Positions 11,101 through 21,965 are shown, counted from the first letter of the stretch. The stretch: DNA of 64,000 nt from Ampullaceana balthica (GCA_944989445.1 CALYLW010000315.1:310001-374000), one strand, 5' to 3'. Numbers and translations are program-made. Notes: generated by a model not told the origin, from the sequence alone.

Positions 11101-14100
11101 TTTATCGGCCGAAATACTTTACTCTTTGACTTCCAGTACATTTATAAGTGGTGGGTCGATTAATCGCTAAAAAAATTTAATCGTTAAAAAATTATAACGA
11201 TTAATCGAAAAAATAATCGGTAATTTTCGCAGCCCTACTTTAAATTCAAAATGTAATATGATTTGAATATGCTCCTTCAGTGCTTAACTAAATACAAAAA
11301 TAATTTAAAAAATAAATGGAAGTCCACATGAAATCTGCCTAGGTTACACAAACTGAACATGTGATCTGTTCTGACATCTAAAGAATTATGTTATATTATT
11401 TTCCAACAATAATTCAGTTCAACTCTTTGTTTACAAGTTAACTTTTCTAAATAAAACATTTAAATATTCATAGTTGCATTGAAATAAAAAAAAGAAGAAA
11501 ACTTGGATAGAAAATAAAATTGAAAAAGTCATGTATTTTATATGTTTCTATTTATATATAGAAGTTAACAGCAAAAATAGGAAGCAGTTTATGTATCAGC
11601 TTATGTAAAAAGTAATTTATTTTCATAAGCATTTCATCTGCATGTGTCACAAGCATTTTTAGTTTCTCCACCTCTTCCCAGCCTATCCACTTCTTTATGT
11701 AGCTTGCATCACATAGTATTACCATGCACACTATTAATTATCATTGGTTTTATCACATGGTAAGTTTAGTGCTGATCTGGTATAATAGACAATTTATATT
11801 CTGAAAAACAGAAGCTTCATCAGAAGCTATTTAAACTTCTTAATATCATTAGAAATTTGCTACCTCAAAGTAGAAGCAAATGTTTATTTTTTACCTCGTC
11901 TCATCCCTGCGACCCAGGCAGATCCATTGAGCTCCACATAATCCACATAGGACATGACCTCAACCTCTTTGGTACGTTTGTTTCTGATGCCATAGGTCTT
12001 GGATAGAAATTTTTGTATTAGCAAAGAGATCCCATAAAAAGACAATCACAATTTTAGCAATATATAATTAAAATCTATTGATTTAGAAAAGATTTTAAAT
12101 TTCTAATTTTAATTGCTAAATAATTTTATTACTTAAATCTGGAACCCTTTAGCAACATTGTTGTAATTTTAAATCTTCCTTTTTGATAGCAATTCTTGTT
12201 CTTTCTCCTATGTATGTAACATGCAATGTTTCTGAATTTTTTTACCAAGTACATGTATTGTTCATTTCTAGATAGACATTTTTTCATCATTATTATGAAA
12301 ACTGTATAAACTTCACATTTATTTGTTGAAAGCTTCAACAAGCCAGACATTTTTAATGGTATTTAGTCAAATTGAATTTTTTTAAAATTTCAATAGAAAT
12401 TTAATGCTCCATGATTTAAAAAATTTAAAGAGAAAAAACAATTTATGTAAATAAAGCAATAAATTTTTGGCTTTCTTAATATACGATACTCAGGTGTAAA
12501 CATTTCAGCAAGTGCCTTCATCAGTGCAAATAAACAAAAATATTTTAAATTACATTTAAATAAATTATCTAACAATCTATACAGAATGGACAAGTCCCTT
12601 AAGAACACAGCTCAGCAGGACAGAAATGAAGTGGAACAAACTGAAATACCAAAAAAGGTTAAAAGAAAAAGCTAAAGCTTTGTAAAATTGTGGGATGATG
12701 CTGTCATGAGAAGAAATAAGGACACCGAAATTGCAAAAATACACAAAATCCAAAAGACTTTACTCCTCCAGCGCATTTTATGACTTTATGTTACACTAAT
12801 CTTCCAAAGGAGCAGTAATAGACACCTAAGGAACCCCTGATCTACATTGTCATCACAATTGTTAAAAATGTCTTTATAAAGAATCAATACTGGTTTATAC
12901 ACTATCTTGTCACTAGTGACCAAGTTATACGAATGTATTAAAAACAAGTACCACTCAGGTTTCAATCAGTCCCTTTTTTAATCAGTTTGTATGTTATCTT
13001 ATCAAAGGCCTTTGACACAGAAAAGTATAGCAAAGATAGAAATGAAAAATAATGTACCTGTAATGTAAATCCCCAAGAGTTTGCCTTGCTGCGTACAAGT
13101 CGTATAGCCCTACGTCGTCTGGTTTCTTCGGGATCAGTAAAAATCTCCCTGTCTTTAGCTAACACATGAATATCAGCACCTACTGATATTTTTAGTCTCG
13201 GAATCTGACAAAATATATTGTTTAGTATAACCAGAATAAAAATACAATTGTATATTTAGCTAATTTCTTAGACATACAAGACACTAACCACTATACATAT
13301 AAATAAAATATGTTCAGGTAAACTTTAAATTGAGAACTGTTTTAAAGTCTGCTTCCACACAATTTTGAAAAAAATTAACAAAAGCAGAATTTGAAATAAA
13401 TGATAATTTATCCATTTTATGACTGACATTTGAAGAAGAAGTAAATATACCAAAGAATAGGATTTTAAATGCTTTTCTGATCAAAAACAATTACAGCCAC
13501 GGTTTATATTTCATCATCACTACTTTTAGCTTCCCTTTTTTGATAATATAACAATGTGCCACAAAGAAACCAATTTAAATAAAATTATATGTGTGGAATT
13601 ATCATAAAGATTTTCTCTGATTTTTTAAGTAAAGTAAATAAGCTGAATTATTTTACTCTTTTTTTAGTTTTCCCATGAAAAAAACATGAGGTAACAAATG
13701 CAACCTTTAAAAAAAAAGAAAAACAAATCACATATAAAAAGCTTATATCTATATATATAAAAATCAAAGTATGTCTGTGTGTGTGTGTGTGTGTGTGTGC
13801 ATGTCCTTTATAGCTGACTAAACCATTCATCCGATCGTCATGAAATTTTTGGAGAATGTTGAGTACCCACCTGGGATGGTAACTGGCAACTTTGTTTTTC
13901 TAAATTTAACACTCATGGGGCACCGGGGGCCCATAATGTCATTTGTTGCTTATATGAGCTATATAAAAATTAGTTTAAGCGCTAGCTACTGTGTAAATGG
14001 TTGGATCTTAACCAAACTTTTTGTTTAACAACTTGATAGCCAATATTAAAATACCATAGGGCACTGAACTCCTATAAGTCATTCCTTTGGGGCTGGGGGA

Positions 14101-17100
14101 CCCAAATATTCACATTTCCTAAACGTTTAAGGTTTTATTCACCATTCAGTCATTAACAATCTTGACAAATAATGACACATGTATCCATTATTATAAAAAT
14201 TGAAATGAAGAGGTGTTTTGAACTTTATATCTTGCACTGAATGGGCCCCGGGGCCCTTAATGTCTTTTTTTGCTTATATAAGATATATATAAAATTAGTT
14301 TATGCGTTAGCTACTGAGTAAATGAATGGATCTTAACCAAAATTTGAATACAAAAACTTGGTAGCCCATATTAAAATACTATAGGGCACATAACTTCAAA
14401 TGTCTATTCCTTCGGGGCCAGGGGCCCAAAACGTCTTTTCTTCGTATATGTTTATTGTATTTTCCCCCATTCAATTTTTCACGATCTTGAGGAATATATC
14501 TATGAGGAAACTTAATTATAATGAAAAGGTTTTGTGAAATTTACATCTATCACCGAATGGGCCCAAAATTTAACACTCATGGGGCACTGGGGGCCCATAA
14601 TGTCATTTGTTGCTTATATGAGCTATATAAAAATTAGTTTAAGCGTTAGCTACAGTAGTAAATTGATTTGGATCTTAACCAAACTTCGTATATGACAACT
14701 TGATAGCCTATATTAAAATACTATAGGGCACTGAACTGCTAATAGCCAATTCTTTCGGGTGCTGGGGGCCTCAAAATGTCACTTTCTTAATACGTTTAAG
14801 ATTTTTCCTATTTACACAATATCTAGTCATTAACTAAAATGACATTTTGACAAACTCAAATGACGCGCACTATGTATTTTCCCCCTATTTAGTATATAAA
14901 AATTGCAATATGAAGATGGTGTTTTGAACTTGTATATTACTATGCACTGAATGTGCTCCCGGGCTGGGGGCCCTAATGTCTTTTTACTGACTTTAATATT
15001 GTATTCATATTCAAAATTAGTATTATGCGTTAGCTACTGAGTAAATGAATGGATCTTAACCAAACATTTGATACAACTGGGCCTTAATATCGTTTCTTCT
15101 TTTGTACGCTATTTAATTATTAATTTATTTATCCGTTTGCTATGAAACTTGGACATTTTTTTCAAACTTCCACGAAGGTTTCTTCAGAATTGTTTTTAAA
15201 CATACCACTCATTGATTACTTTAAATTTATTCATTTTTACTGAGATCGTTGCAACGCACGACGGGTCTGCTAGGATATATATAATTTTTCCAGCTAAACA
15301 ATTAAAGTTTTGCTTTATAAGTGGTTGTTCAACCTTGCTCCTTTAAATAGTATGCTTTATGATTTAAAAATAGTAATCATGACCGTCCTTAAGACAGTTC
15401 ATGTATCAATGAGCACTGGACCACATTTTAAAATGCAATCTGTGTAGTTTCAGGAACAAGTTATCATGTCAAAGGCCTAGCATGTCAAGATTAAATCACG
15501 CCATAAATGTGGTTATTAAAACTTGTTTATCAAATTTTCATCCGTATATGAATGTACATTATGTATGCATAAAAATGTAAAAGAGGTGAAAATTTGTGGG
15601 TTTGTGTTAGTTGACTTAGTTGTTCCATATACCTCTCTAAGATGGATAGTGAACAAACTTGGCATACATATATACATGTACATCATGATCCAGAATCAAT
15701 TATAGAAGGCTATATACTTAATAACATCCGCTCATTTATGGTCAGAGCCTCAAAAATATTTCCTTACATTTTTTTTTGTGTGCATAAATTTCAAAAAAAT
15801 AACGAAGGATTTTATTATGAGGTCACCCTATAAAAATCTACTTGATTAATTGAATGAGACCCCCATTTTAACTTAAATGGTGGTCTTGTAAATTTGTGTA
15901 CCTAAGTTTTGAATTAATTTTTTTTTCCTTCTATTTTGGACTTTAAAATATGTTAATTTCAGTTCAATTCTATAACTGTACCTTTCTATATCTTCCTGTG
16001 AATTTTTCTATTTTTATAAAACATTCTAAAACAGTCAATTTATATTAAATTAATGCCATTAAAAAAAAATAATTAGTACCTTACTTTTGTTAATGTGCTA
16101 TAATTATAATGCCTCTAGACAATTATGGTCAATTATGAAGGTGTGTTACTAGCAATAAAATCTACCATCATAGCAGAAGAAATCACACCCCAATCAAATG
16201 TTAATATAGAGTCTTTTCTTTGGTAAATAGTTACACCAAAATTGGTACCACTTAGTGTAGGCAGCATGTATAGACCACCCAATAATAACCTAGACCAGTG
16301 ATGGCGAACCTATGGCATGCGTGCCACAGTTGGCACGCAGAGCCTCATCTACCAGCCCAACCATTTTTGGGTTTCAATTGGAGTGTTGGCACTTTGCTAT
16401 ATAAATAAATGGGTTTTGGTTGAATTTTGGGTACGCTACCCCAAAAAGGTTCGCCATCACTGACCTCTACAGTTAATTAACATTCATTAAATAAAATAAT
16501 AAAAATGTTGCAATTTGGGTTATGGCGGACTTTAATCTTCCTGACATAAATTGGAATGATTTTGCCATGGATCAACATTAAACTAATAAAGAAATTAAAA
16601 AACTCTTTATTGACACAGTTATCACCATAAACCTATAGCAAATAGGCTAGTCCAAATAGCCACTAAGAAAAATAATATACTTGTACTAGATTTATTTTTT
16701 AAAAATAGACCAATAGAACAATTAAATTAGAACAATATAGCCAAATCTTACAAAAATACCTAGACGAATTGATAAAATGGTAAACAAATTGGAGTTTGAA
16801 TAGAAAAGTACCAACTGTTAAGAGCAACAAAGACAAAAAAACAACAAATAAATGCAAATTATTTCATTCATGGAAAACAAAAACTGGTCCAAACTAAAGA
16901 TGCAAAATACTTTAGAGTAATAATAAATGATAAATTATCATGGAATCCCCATGTCAATGAAGTAATTAACAAATCCAAAAGAAACTAGGCTATATAAAGA
17001 TAAACTTTCACAGATGTAATAAGAATATAAAACTGAAATGCTACCTTACTTTGGTGAGACCTTTAATAGAATATGCATCTTCTGTATGGGACCCATCAAC

Positions 17101-19177
17101 CAAAGAAAACATTGATAAACTAGAACAAATTTAAAAAAGAGCTGAAAAAATAACACCATTAGATAAATCATTAAACCTTGAAATACTAGAGGATAGAAGA
17201 ACAAAGAGCAAAGAATTAATAATACATAAGTATAAGGCTATTAATTCTAACTTGGAAATACAACATAAAGATAACTTAATACAACCCTCAGATAGACAGA
17301 AGGACAAAATACTTTTCTTATTCCGTTTGCCAGAACAAACACATACAAATTCTCGTTCTTCTCACCCAGAATTCGGGCATGGAATGGGTTTGCTAGAGGA
17401 AACAAGGAAAACCAACACTATCATCATTGAAAACTATAATAAAAATTCAAGACTAGACATATATCAACCATGGCCATGGATAAGTGTAGGATGCAATAAT
17501 CTTTTGTATAGGAGCATCTGTAACAGAAAAGATAAGGAGATAATAGAAGCCAACGGAGAAAACCAAACTAAGTGTATATCAAGCCTGCATCATCAGTACG
17601 GTGCTATATGGGAGCAAGACATGGACCACTTATGAGCGCAAGCTTAATAGCTTCCACTTGAGGTGCCTGTGTCGCATACTTAGCCTTAAATGGCAGGACA
17701 AAGTGCCGAATAGTGAGGTCCTGATGCGTGCCAATACCCAAAGCATGTTCTCAATCCTTAGCGAAAGACACCTGAGATGGCTAGGACATGTAAAAAGAAT
17801 GAGCCCTGGCTGCATCCCCAAGGACCTCCTATATGGAGAACTGGCATCGGGAAAGAGGAGGACAGGTCACCCACGTCTGAGATTTAAATATGTCTGCCAA
17901 AGGGACATGAAAGCAGCCAGTTTATGCACAAGCGATTGGGAGTGTAAGGCAGAAGACTGATCTATGTGACAGGTTACAGACAGAAGAGCTAGGAGAAAGG
18001 CCAAAACATTGGGAAGCACAGAATTCGTGTGCAAAAGCTGTGGTAAAGACTGTCACTCAAGGATAGGACTGCACAGCCACACGAGGAAATGCAACCCTAA
18101 CCAACGGTGATTCACCATGGTCTTGCAAGACGGAAGGATGCCGATTATAAGGAGATAATACTATACTACAATTATTGACCAAGGACTAAAAAAAAAGAAA
18201 ATCGCACCAGACAGTCACTAGTGACTTCGATCTACAACTACACTAACACACTATTACTATTTACAAATAACTACAAATTACTATAACATATTACAAATAT
18301 GTTATGTGCGGTCATCGATAGCGATTTGTCCCTCAAACACATATGACTCCTACAGCCAATCATATTGAACACGTTTACGCGGAAGTTCAAAATGCGTTAT
18401 TTTTGGTGCAGTATTTCTTCCAAGACTTTATTTTGAGTTATGCGCATTGGGCTTGGGATTTATAGCCAAAAGCTCTGTTTTTACGAGTTATTTATTTTAA
18501 CTATAATGAATAGTATTTTTGCATGATGTACATGTATGCCGGTCGAGACGGCTGTTGGAGGGGAGTTACAACATGCCACCGAACAGTGGCGGAACACCCT
18601 TGGACTTGGACGGGCTTTGTTGCCCGTTATACTCGTTATAATAAAACAATAACCTTTTTAAAAGGCAGTATAGTATAGAATATGTTGTGTCTATACTGTA
18701 CAGAAGATTAATGCATCCACAGACCATGCCGGTCTGTTGGCAAGTGATGCAGCGTTCACAGGCCTCGGCTATAACACTATAAGTATAAGGGTTCCACGCA
18801 ATACCCAGCCGCCTTTATTTCCCCTAACGAATGTTAGGTACCCATTTGGAGCTGGGTGGACTCAGGGACGCCCAAGGCGCCAGAAACAAATTCTTGCCTT
18901 CACAAGGATTCGAACCCGTGACCATCGGTACGCCAGCCGAGCGCGCATGCCACTCGACCACCGTGCCCCTAGTAATAGTAATTTATTATTGTTTGTGTTA
19001 GGTACTGCTAGTATTTATTTTAAGGAATTTTTTAATTAGATTTTTTTATTTAAGTGGTAAAGGGACATCATTTTTTGTATAGTTGAGTTCGACTTGACTT
19101 ACCTCAGATTTTATTTCGCGACCGTGATCGTCGTTTCCAGAGCCGTTGTTTAATTGAAAAGAGCGAGATCGTATCAT
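6884..19177 (-). CDS. TAMALIN: Tamalin/GRASP/CYTIP-family PDZ scaffold, six exons
   Basis: Exons on the minus strand are 19177-19103, 13204-13058, 11997-11895, 9163-9070, 8757-8691 and 8152-6884, all with GT-AG junctions and matching phases (0,0,1,0,0 by codon bookkeeping G|GT and AG|A). The product is 584 residues. Residues about 56-146 form a PDZ domain: carboxylate loop WGFTLQ, then GDIILSVNG, and a helix starting HKELV, whose His marks class I specificity. A coiled coil follows (about 146-185), then a long Ser/Thr-rich tail with no known domain, ending STRL, a class I PDZ ligand. Vertebrate tamalin has the same order (PDZ, coiled coil, C-terminal PDZ ligand) and links group I metabotropic glutamate receptors to cytohesins. 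The tail is much longer here and aligns with nothing I know. It is divergent to alpha-catulin, 3 kb apart. Exon 1 is inferred from splice sites only. Confidence 0.85.
8691..8757 (-). CDS. TAMALIN: Tamalin-like exon 5 (end of PDZ, coiled coil)
   Basis: Encodes RLVVLFEDCCTKVELHERYL and onward to KLK; donor GTTAGG. Its acceptor and first 20 nt are repeated three more times in the intron upstream by a 45-bp tandem array (8738-8917). Only the acceptor nearest the exon keeps the frame open. Confidence 0.85.
8738..8917. repeat. Four-copy 45-bp tandem repeat across an exon boundary
   Basis: Units start CTTCAAACAACAC at 8738, 8783, 8828 and 8873, nearly identical. The first unit includes the start of tamalin exon 5 and its CAG acceptor; the other three lie in the intron and each carries the same acceptor and exon-start sequence. 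Confidence 0.95.
9070..9163 (-). CDS. TAMALIN: Tamalin-like exon 4 (PDZ, GDIILSVNG)
   Basis: Encodes GDIILSVNGESVDAATHKEL and the rest of the second PDZ helix, ending in AG of a split Arg codon; donor GTATGC, acceptor ACACAG. The His of THKEL is at the helix position that selects Ser/Thr at ligand position -2. Confidence 0.88.
9874..10770 (+). mobile_element. 5'-truncated LINE (family D) nested in the hAT element
   Basis: Flanked by the 7-bp direct repeat AGTGGAT (9867-9873 and 10771-10777). Comparison with the uninterrupted copy at 27119-27933 shows exactly this segment as extra. The insert carries the C-terminal half of a LINE polymerase and ends in a short AGTTCA-type tail. Truncation at the 5' end is normal for target-primed insertion. 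Confidence 0.92.
9875..10753 (+). CDS. LINE polymerase C-terminal fragment (reverse transcriptase), frame intact
   Basis: Open from the truncation point (LFNLFLERIM) to a TAA, about 292 codons. It has the catalytic RT motif FADD (in NLRFADDIDGL), then the MEINAEKTKVM block, the KYLGAIIS thumb block, the LYGCEAWTLT domain and a C-terminal RKLRWYGHVTRTGG segment. There are no stops or frameshifts, so this is a recent insertion. It lacks the endonuclease and the first half of the RT and cannot move itself. Start at 9902 is merely the first ATG. Confidence 0.9.
   Translation, partial: LFNLFLERIMTDVLEDHVGTVSIGGRSITNLRFADDIDGLAGSEDELKEFLAKLEKTTKAYGMEINAEKTKVMANSKFTSEIRINGQKLEEVSTFKYLGAIISDEGSKPEILARVAQTMAALSKLKHIWQSKKLSLRTKIRLMRSLAMSVFLYGCEAWTLTADLQRRINALEMRCFRKILNISYTAHITNEAVRNTISTVIGPYEDLLTSIKKRKLRWYGHVTRTGGLAKTILQGTVQGGRKRGRQKKRWEDDIKEWTGLSFSDSQRAAQDRDKWRVLVSSSRWCPNDPTTG
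11895..11997 (-). CDS. TAMALIN: Tamalin-like exon 3 (PDZ middle)
   Basis: Starts TYGIRNKRTKEVEVM and ends GSAWVAGMRR plus the first base of a Gly codon; donor GTAAAA. The TYG after the carboxylate loop is characteristic of tamalin and CYTIP. Too short to appear as a stand-alone ORF. Confidence 0.85.
13058..13204 (-). CDS. TAMALIN: Tamalin-like exon 2 (PDZ start)
   Basis: Forty-nine codons between a CAG acceptor and a GTACAT donor. It contains RRAIRLVRSKANSWGFTLQ, the first strand and the carboxylate-binding loop of the PDZ domain, preceded by an acidic/arginine-rich linker. Confidence 0.85.
13748..15274 (+). mobile_element. Helitron-like non-autonomous element
   Basis: The left end begins TCTATATATATAAAAATC followed by a GT microsatellite; the right end reads ACGACGGGTCTGCTAG (to 15274), matching the TC start and CTAG end of Helitrons. 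The interior holds three to four diverged copies of a block of roughly 350-450 bp, each with GGGGGCCCATAATGTC and ATATTAAAATACTATAGGGCA-like motifs. No Rep/helicase is encoded. The element at 42842-44446 is the same type, inverted. It lies in tamalin intron 1. Confidence 0.7.
16135..17545 (+). mobile_element. LINE family A, internally deleted copy
   Basis: Plus-strand fragments encode an APE-type endonuclease: GVLLAIKSTIIAEEI (about 16140), VGSMYRPPNNN (about 16258) and ADFNLPDINWNDF (about 16528). After an internal deletion comes the RT C-terminus (LSWNPHVNEVI, YLTLVRPLIEYASSVWDPS, about 16935-17110) and a degraded rest. The 3' end (about 17465-17545) has the family's hairpin-like and GATAAG tail. 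It is interrupted by a hAT MITE (16296-16462) and followed by a LINE C insertion. It has multiple stops and is dead. Confidence 0.85.
16296..16462. mobile_element. 167-bp hAT MITE
   Basis: Perfect 16-bp inverted ends CAGTGATGGCGAACCT. Flanks ACCTAGAC and ACCTCTAC (6 of 8 equal) are a worn 8-bp duplication. It cuts the endonuclease region of the LINE A copy. Confidence 0.9.
17546..18146 (+). mobile_element. LINE family C, 5'-truncated copy with 14-bp target duplication
   Basis: Flanked by ATAAGGAGATAATA (17532-17545 and 18147-18160), a 14-bp direct repeat. It encodes STVLYGSKTWTTYERKLNSF, NTQSMFSILSERHLRWLGHV and IPKDLLYGELASGKRRTGHP before the frame is lost; a C-terminal Cys/His segment is still readable downstream. 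It inserted into the 3' tail of LINE A. There is no poly(A); it ends GGATGCCGATT. Confidence 0.92.
18690..18968 (-). mobile_element. tRNA-derived SINE, copy B
   Basis: Minus-strand copy: the tail with CTGTACAGAAG lies at the left, and the tRNA head with B box (GGATTCGAACCC on the plus strand at about 18905-18916) and A box at the right end. The GATAAG tail is lost or diverged. Confidence 0.85.
19103..19177 (-). CDS. TAMALIN: Tamalin-like exon 1 (start)
   Basis: ATG at 19177-19175 begins MIRSRSFQLNN; an in-frame TGA lies three codons upstream, so no longer N-terminus is possible in this exon. The donor GTAAGT follows at 19102-19097. The phase (0) matches exon 2. The peptide is short and not conserved in sequence, so this first exon is less certain than the others. 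Confidence 0.6.
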
Positions 19178-19849
19178 TCCAATTCATACAAATTGAACAG
19201 CTATATCCCTGATTAAGAAACAATACAAGGTATGCTCTTCTCCACATTCATAGTTGTAGGGATTAATTTCGCGATTTATGTGTAGGCTAAAATGTAAACA
19301 AAGTTGTTGCTGTATTTTCGATAACCTGTGTTTTCTATCATTCCAAATGTGATCTTCGGCTTGCACGGCAACGGAAGCAGATCGTGATTGCCGCTTATGG
19401 TTGTAATAATTAGTTATGTTGAAATTTTAACTTATGTATATATTTTAAATACAAATAAATATCAGTCGTATTTATAATTCCATCTCTATTATTATTTTTT
19501 TCCAATATGTCGTATGGTCTTTTTATGGGTTTGTAAATGTTGGCAATGAAAAATAAGACAAGTTCCACTTAGATACACCCACTTGCTACCATTGGTCAAT
19601 TAATGGCATCTCAAATCCCTGTCTATAGGCACTGGAGCCTTGCAGAGTTGAATTGATTACGGTTGACTATCGGGTATCCTGTCGATATAATTAATGCTCA
19701 TCAGACTATCACAGACTTTTCATTACTAGAGATTAGTCATTAGAGAATATACAAAACTGACAATAGTAAAAGCAGTAGTTTAATCATTAATCCTAGAAAC
19801 ACCAGAGAATGGAAAAACAAATATTAAAGTGTTAATAACATCATCATAA

Positions 19850-20157
19850 AGCAATTAATTATAACTAGAAAAATACGACACAAAGATAATCAAATACAAC
19901 CCTCAGAAAGACAGGGATAAAAAACACTTTTCTTATTCCTTGTGCAAGAACAAACGCATACGTCATTCTAATTCACGTTCTTCCCGTCTGGAATCTGGTC
20001 GTGGATTGGGTTGCCTGGGTGCAGCCTGAGGAAACCAGGAAAACCAACACTATATCAACATTTAAAACTCTAATAAAAATGCAAGACTAGAAATAAAAAT
20101 AGGCAGGCTTAGGACACAATAATCTCTATTGAATATCTTTAATAGATAAGATAAAAT
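19850..20157 (+). mobile_element. LINE family A, 3' end fragment
   Basis: Diverged copy of the LINE A 3' end: it reads like the ORF segment with KDNQIQPSERQG, then the 3' UTR with CACAATAATCT and a final GATAAGATAA tail. It contains several stops and indels. Confidence 0.7.
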
Positions 20158-20465
20158 AACTGCCTTCTTAATACCATTTCAAGTTACTTAGTCTTGCATG
20201 CCTGTTCAGTTAAAGAAACATGCATGAAACAGCCATCATAGTGGTGATGGTGATGGTGAAATAATAATTTATTTATTATTTATATACACGGAAATTACAA
20301 AATAACAGAGGTGAGACGGGTAACTCGAGAATTATTTTAAGATTTTTCCATATGTTAACTACATTACAGTTTTAAGAGATACATTTCTCCAAAAATCATA
20401 TTTCAGGTACAAGAAACCAAATATTATTCCATTGTATTCGATAGCTCTCCATATATTTTACATAC

Positions 20466-20742
20466 GGGGCCGTCCATAAAGTATTTCATGCAATTTTTTT
20501 ACCATTTTTAACTCCCCCCCTCCCCCTGCCACAAGCTGTCACAAATCTCGACCCCCCCCCTAAAGTACGTCACACTTTCGAACAATAATAATTTTTAAAT
20601 TAACAAAATAATTAAAATTTAATATAAAACACCGTGACGTCACACATGGCCGGACACCTCCCCCCCTTGTCACAAACTGTCACACTTTCTTACACCCCTT
20701 CCACCCCCTGGAGCGTGACGTACTTAATGAATCCTAAGGACC
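20466..20742. mobile_element. MITE-like repeat, GGCCGTCCAT-end family (copy 3)
   Basis: Starts GGGGCCGTCCATAAAG, contains C-runs, a TGACGTCA palindrome (20635-20642) and a diverged inverted right end (GTGACGTACTTAATGAATCC). No ORF. Confidence 0.65.
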
Positions 20743-20745
20743 CAG

Positions 20746-21028
20746 CTATCTTATCTTATATATACAGACGCTCCTTCTATGCAGAAGATAATTGCGTCCA
20801 CAGACTATGACATATGATCTTTTGGCAATTGATGCAGCGTTCACAGGCCACGGCTTTGTGGGTTCCACGCATTACCCAGCCGCCTAAGCCTAACGAGTGT
20901 TAGGTACCCATTCGGAGCTGGGTGACTCAGGGACGCCCTAGGCCCCGGGAACAAATCCTTGCCTTCACATGAATTCGAACCCGTGACCACCGGTACGCCA
21001 GTCGAGCGCGCTGCCCCTCGACCACCAG
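20746..21028 (-). mobile_element. tRNA-derived SINE, copy C
   Basis: Near full-length minus-strand copy: TATCTTATC tail, CTTCTATGCAGAAG hairpin variant, body with CATTCGGAGCTGGGTGA, then GAATTCGAACCC (B box, inverted) and CCCCTCGACCACC (A box, inverted). Confidence 0.9.
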
Positions 21029-21190
21029 CTAGAAAAGTTATGCATTGTGTAAAGACTGAAAATCAGAAAATATTATCTTTCAAATATTTCATTGAAACAA
21101 AAAATGAATTTGCTTACGACATTTCTAAAATGGTGATCTTAAAATAATGTGTTAATACTGCTTCATGACTAGAAAGCAAATAGACGATTA

Positions 21191-21371
21191 GCATACAGAA
21201 GATTATTACGTCCTCAGACCATGACGGATGGTCGGTTGGCAAGTTGGCAGCGTTCACAGGCCAGGGCTAGGAGGGTTCCACGCATTACCCAGCCGCCTTC
21301 ATTTCCCTATCTAGTGTTACGTACCCATTCGGAGCTGGGTGGTCTCCTTCACATGGATTCGAACCCGTGAC
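21191..21371 (-). mobile_element. tRNA-derived SINE, left arm of an inverted pair
   Basis: Minus-strand copy lacking part of the tail and truncated within the tRNA head just after the B box (GGATTCGAACCC, about 21354-21365). It meets the next copy head to head. Confidence 0.85.
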
Positions 21372-21580
21372 GCGGTGGTCAAATCCATGTGAAGGCAAGG
21401 ATTTGTTCCCGGGGCCACCCAGCTCCGAATGGGTACCTAACACTAGTTAGACGGCTGGGTTATGCGTGGAACCCACAAAGCCGTTGCGTGTGAACGTTGC
21501 TACACTTGCCAACAGATCATCCGTCATGGTCTGTGGACGCAATTATCTTCTGCATAGAAGGAGCGTCTGTATAGATAACC
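21372..21580 (+). mobile_element. tRNA-derived SINE, right arm of an inverted pair
   Basis: Plus-strand copy. Its tRNA head is cut down to GCGGTGGTC, missing the rest of the A box to B box segment. The body and 3' tail (CTTCTGCATAGAAG, ATAGATAA) are well kept. Confidence 0.85.
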
Positions 21581-21713
21581 CCTTATGGTTGACTTCACTC
21601 TGTAGATAATTTTAAAAAAAAATGTTGTTGTTGAGTCTTTTTCAGGCACCCACGACCCATGTCAATGTCCATACCTTGACGAATCATAAGGATTATCAAA
21701 TAACTTATTCTCT

Positions 21714-21965
21714 CATCTTATCTTATCTATACAGACGCTCCTTCTATACAGAAGATTAATGCGTCCACAGACCATGACAGATGATCATGACATTGATGCA
21801 GCGTTCACAGGCCACGGCTTTGAGGGTTCCACGCATTCCCCAGCCACCTAACTAGTGTTAGGTACCCATTCGGAGCTGGGTGACTCAGGGACGCCCTAGG
21901 CCCCGGGAACAGATCCTTGCCTTCGCACGGATTCGAGCGCGCTGCAACTCAACCACCGCGTCCCC
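21714..21965 (-). mobile_element. tRNA-derived SINE, copy E
   Basis: Minus-strand copy with TATCTTATC tail and perfect CTTCTATACAGAAG hairpin (inverted). The tRNA head carries a deletion that joins part of the B box directly to the A box side, so it is probably not transcribable by pol III. Confidence 0.88.

Larger units (their letters stand above)
9352..11237. mobile_element. hAT-like non-autonomous element with 8-bp target duplication
   Basis: It begins TAGGGCTG and ends CAGCCCTA, flanked by CTTTAAAT on both sides (9344-9351 and 11238-11245), the 8-bp duplication typical of hAT. Subterminal sequence is rich in TTAACGATTAAT motifs in inverted orientation. The same family occurs at 27119-27933 and twice in 61265-63202. 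It sits in intron 3 of the tamalin-like gene and has itself been split by a LINE at 9874-10770. No transposase is present. Confidence 0.9.
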
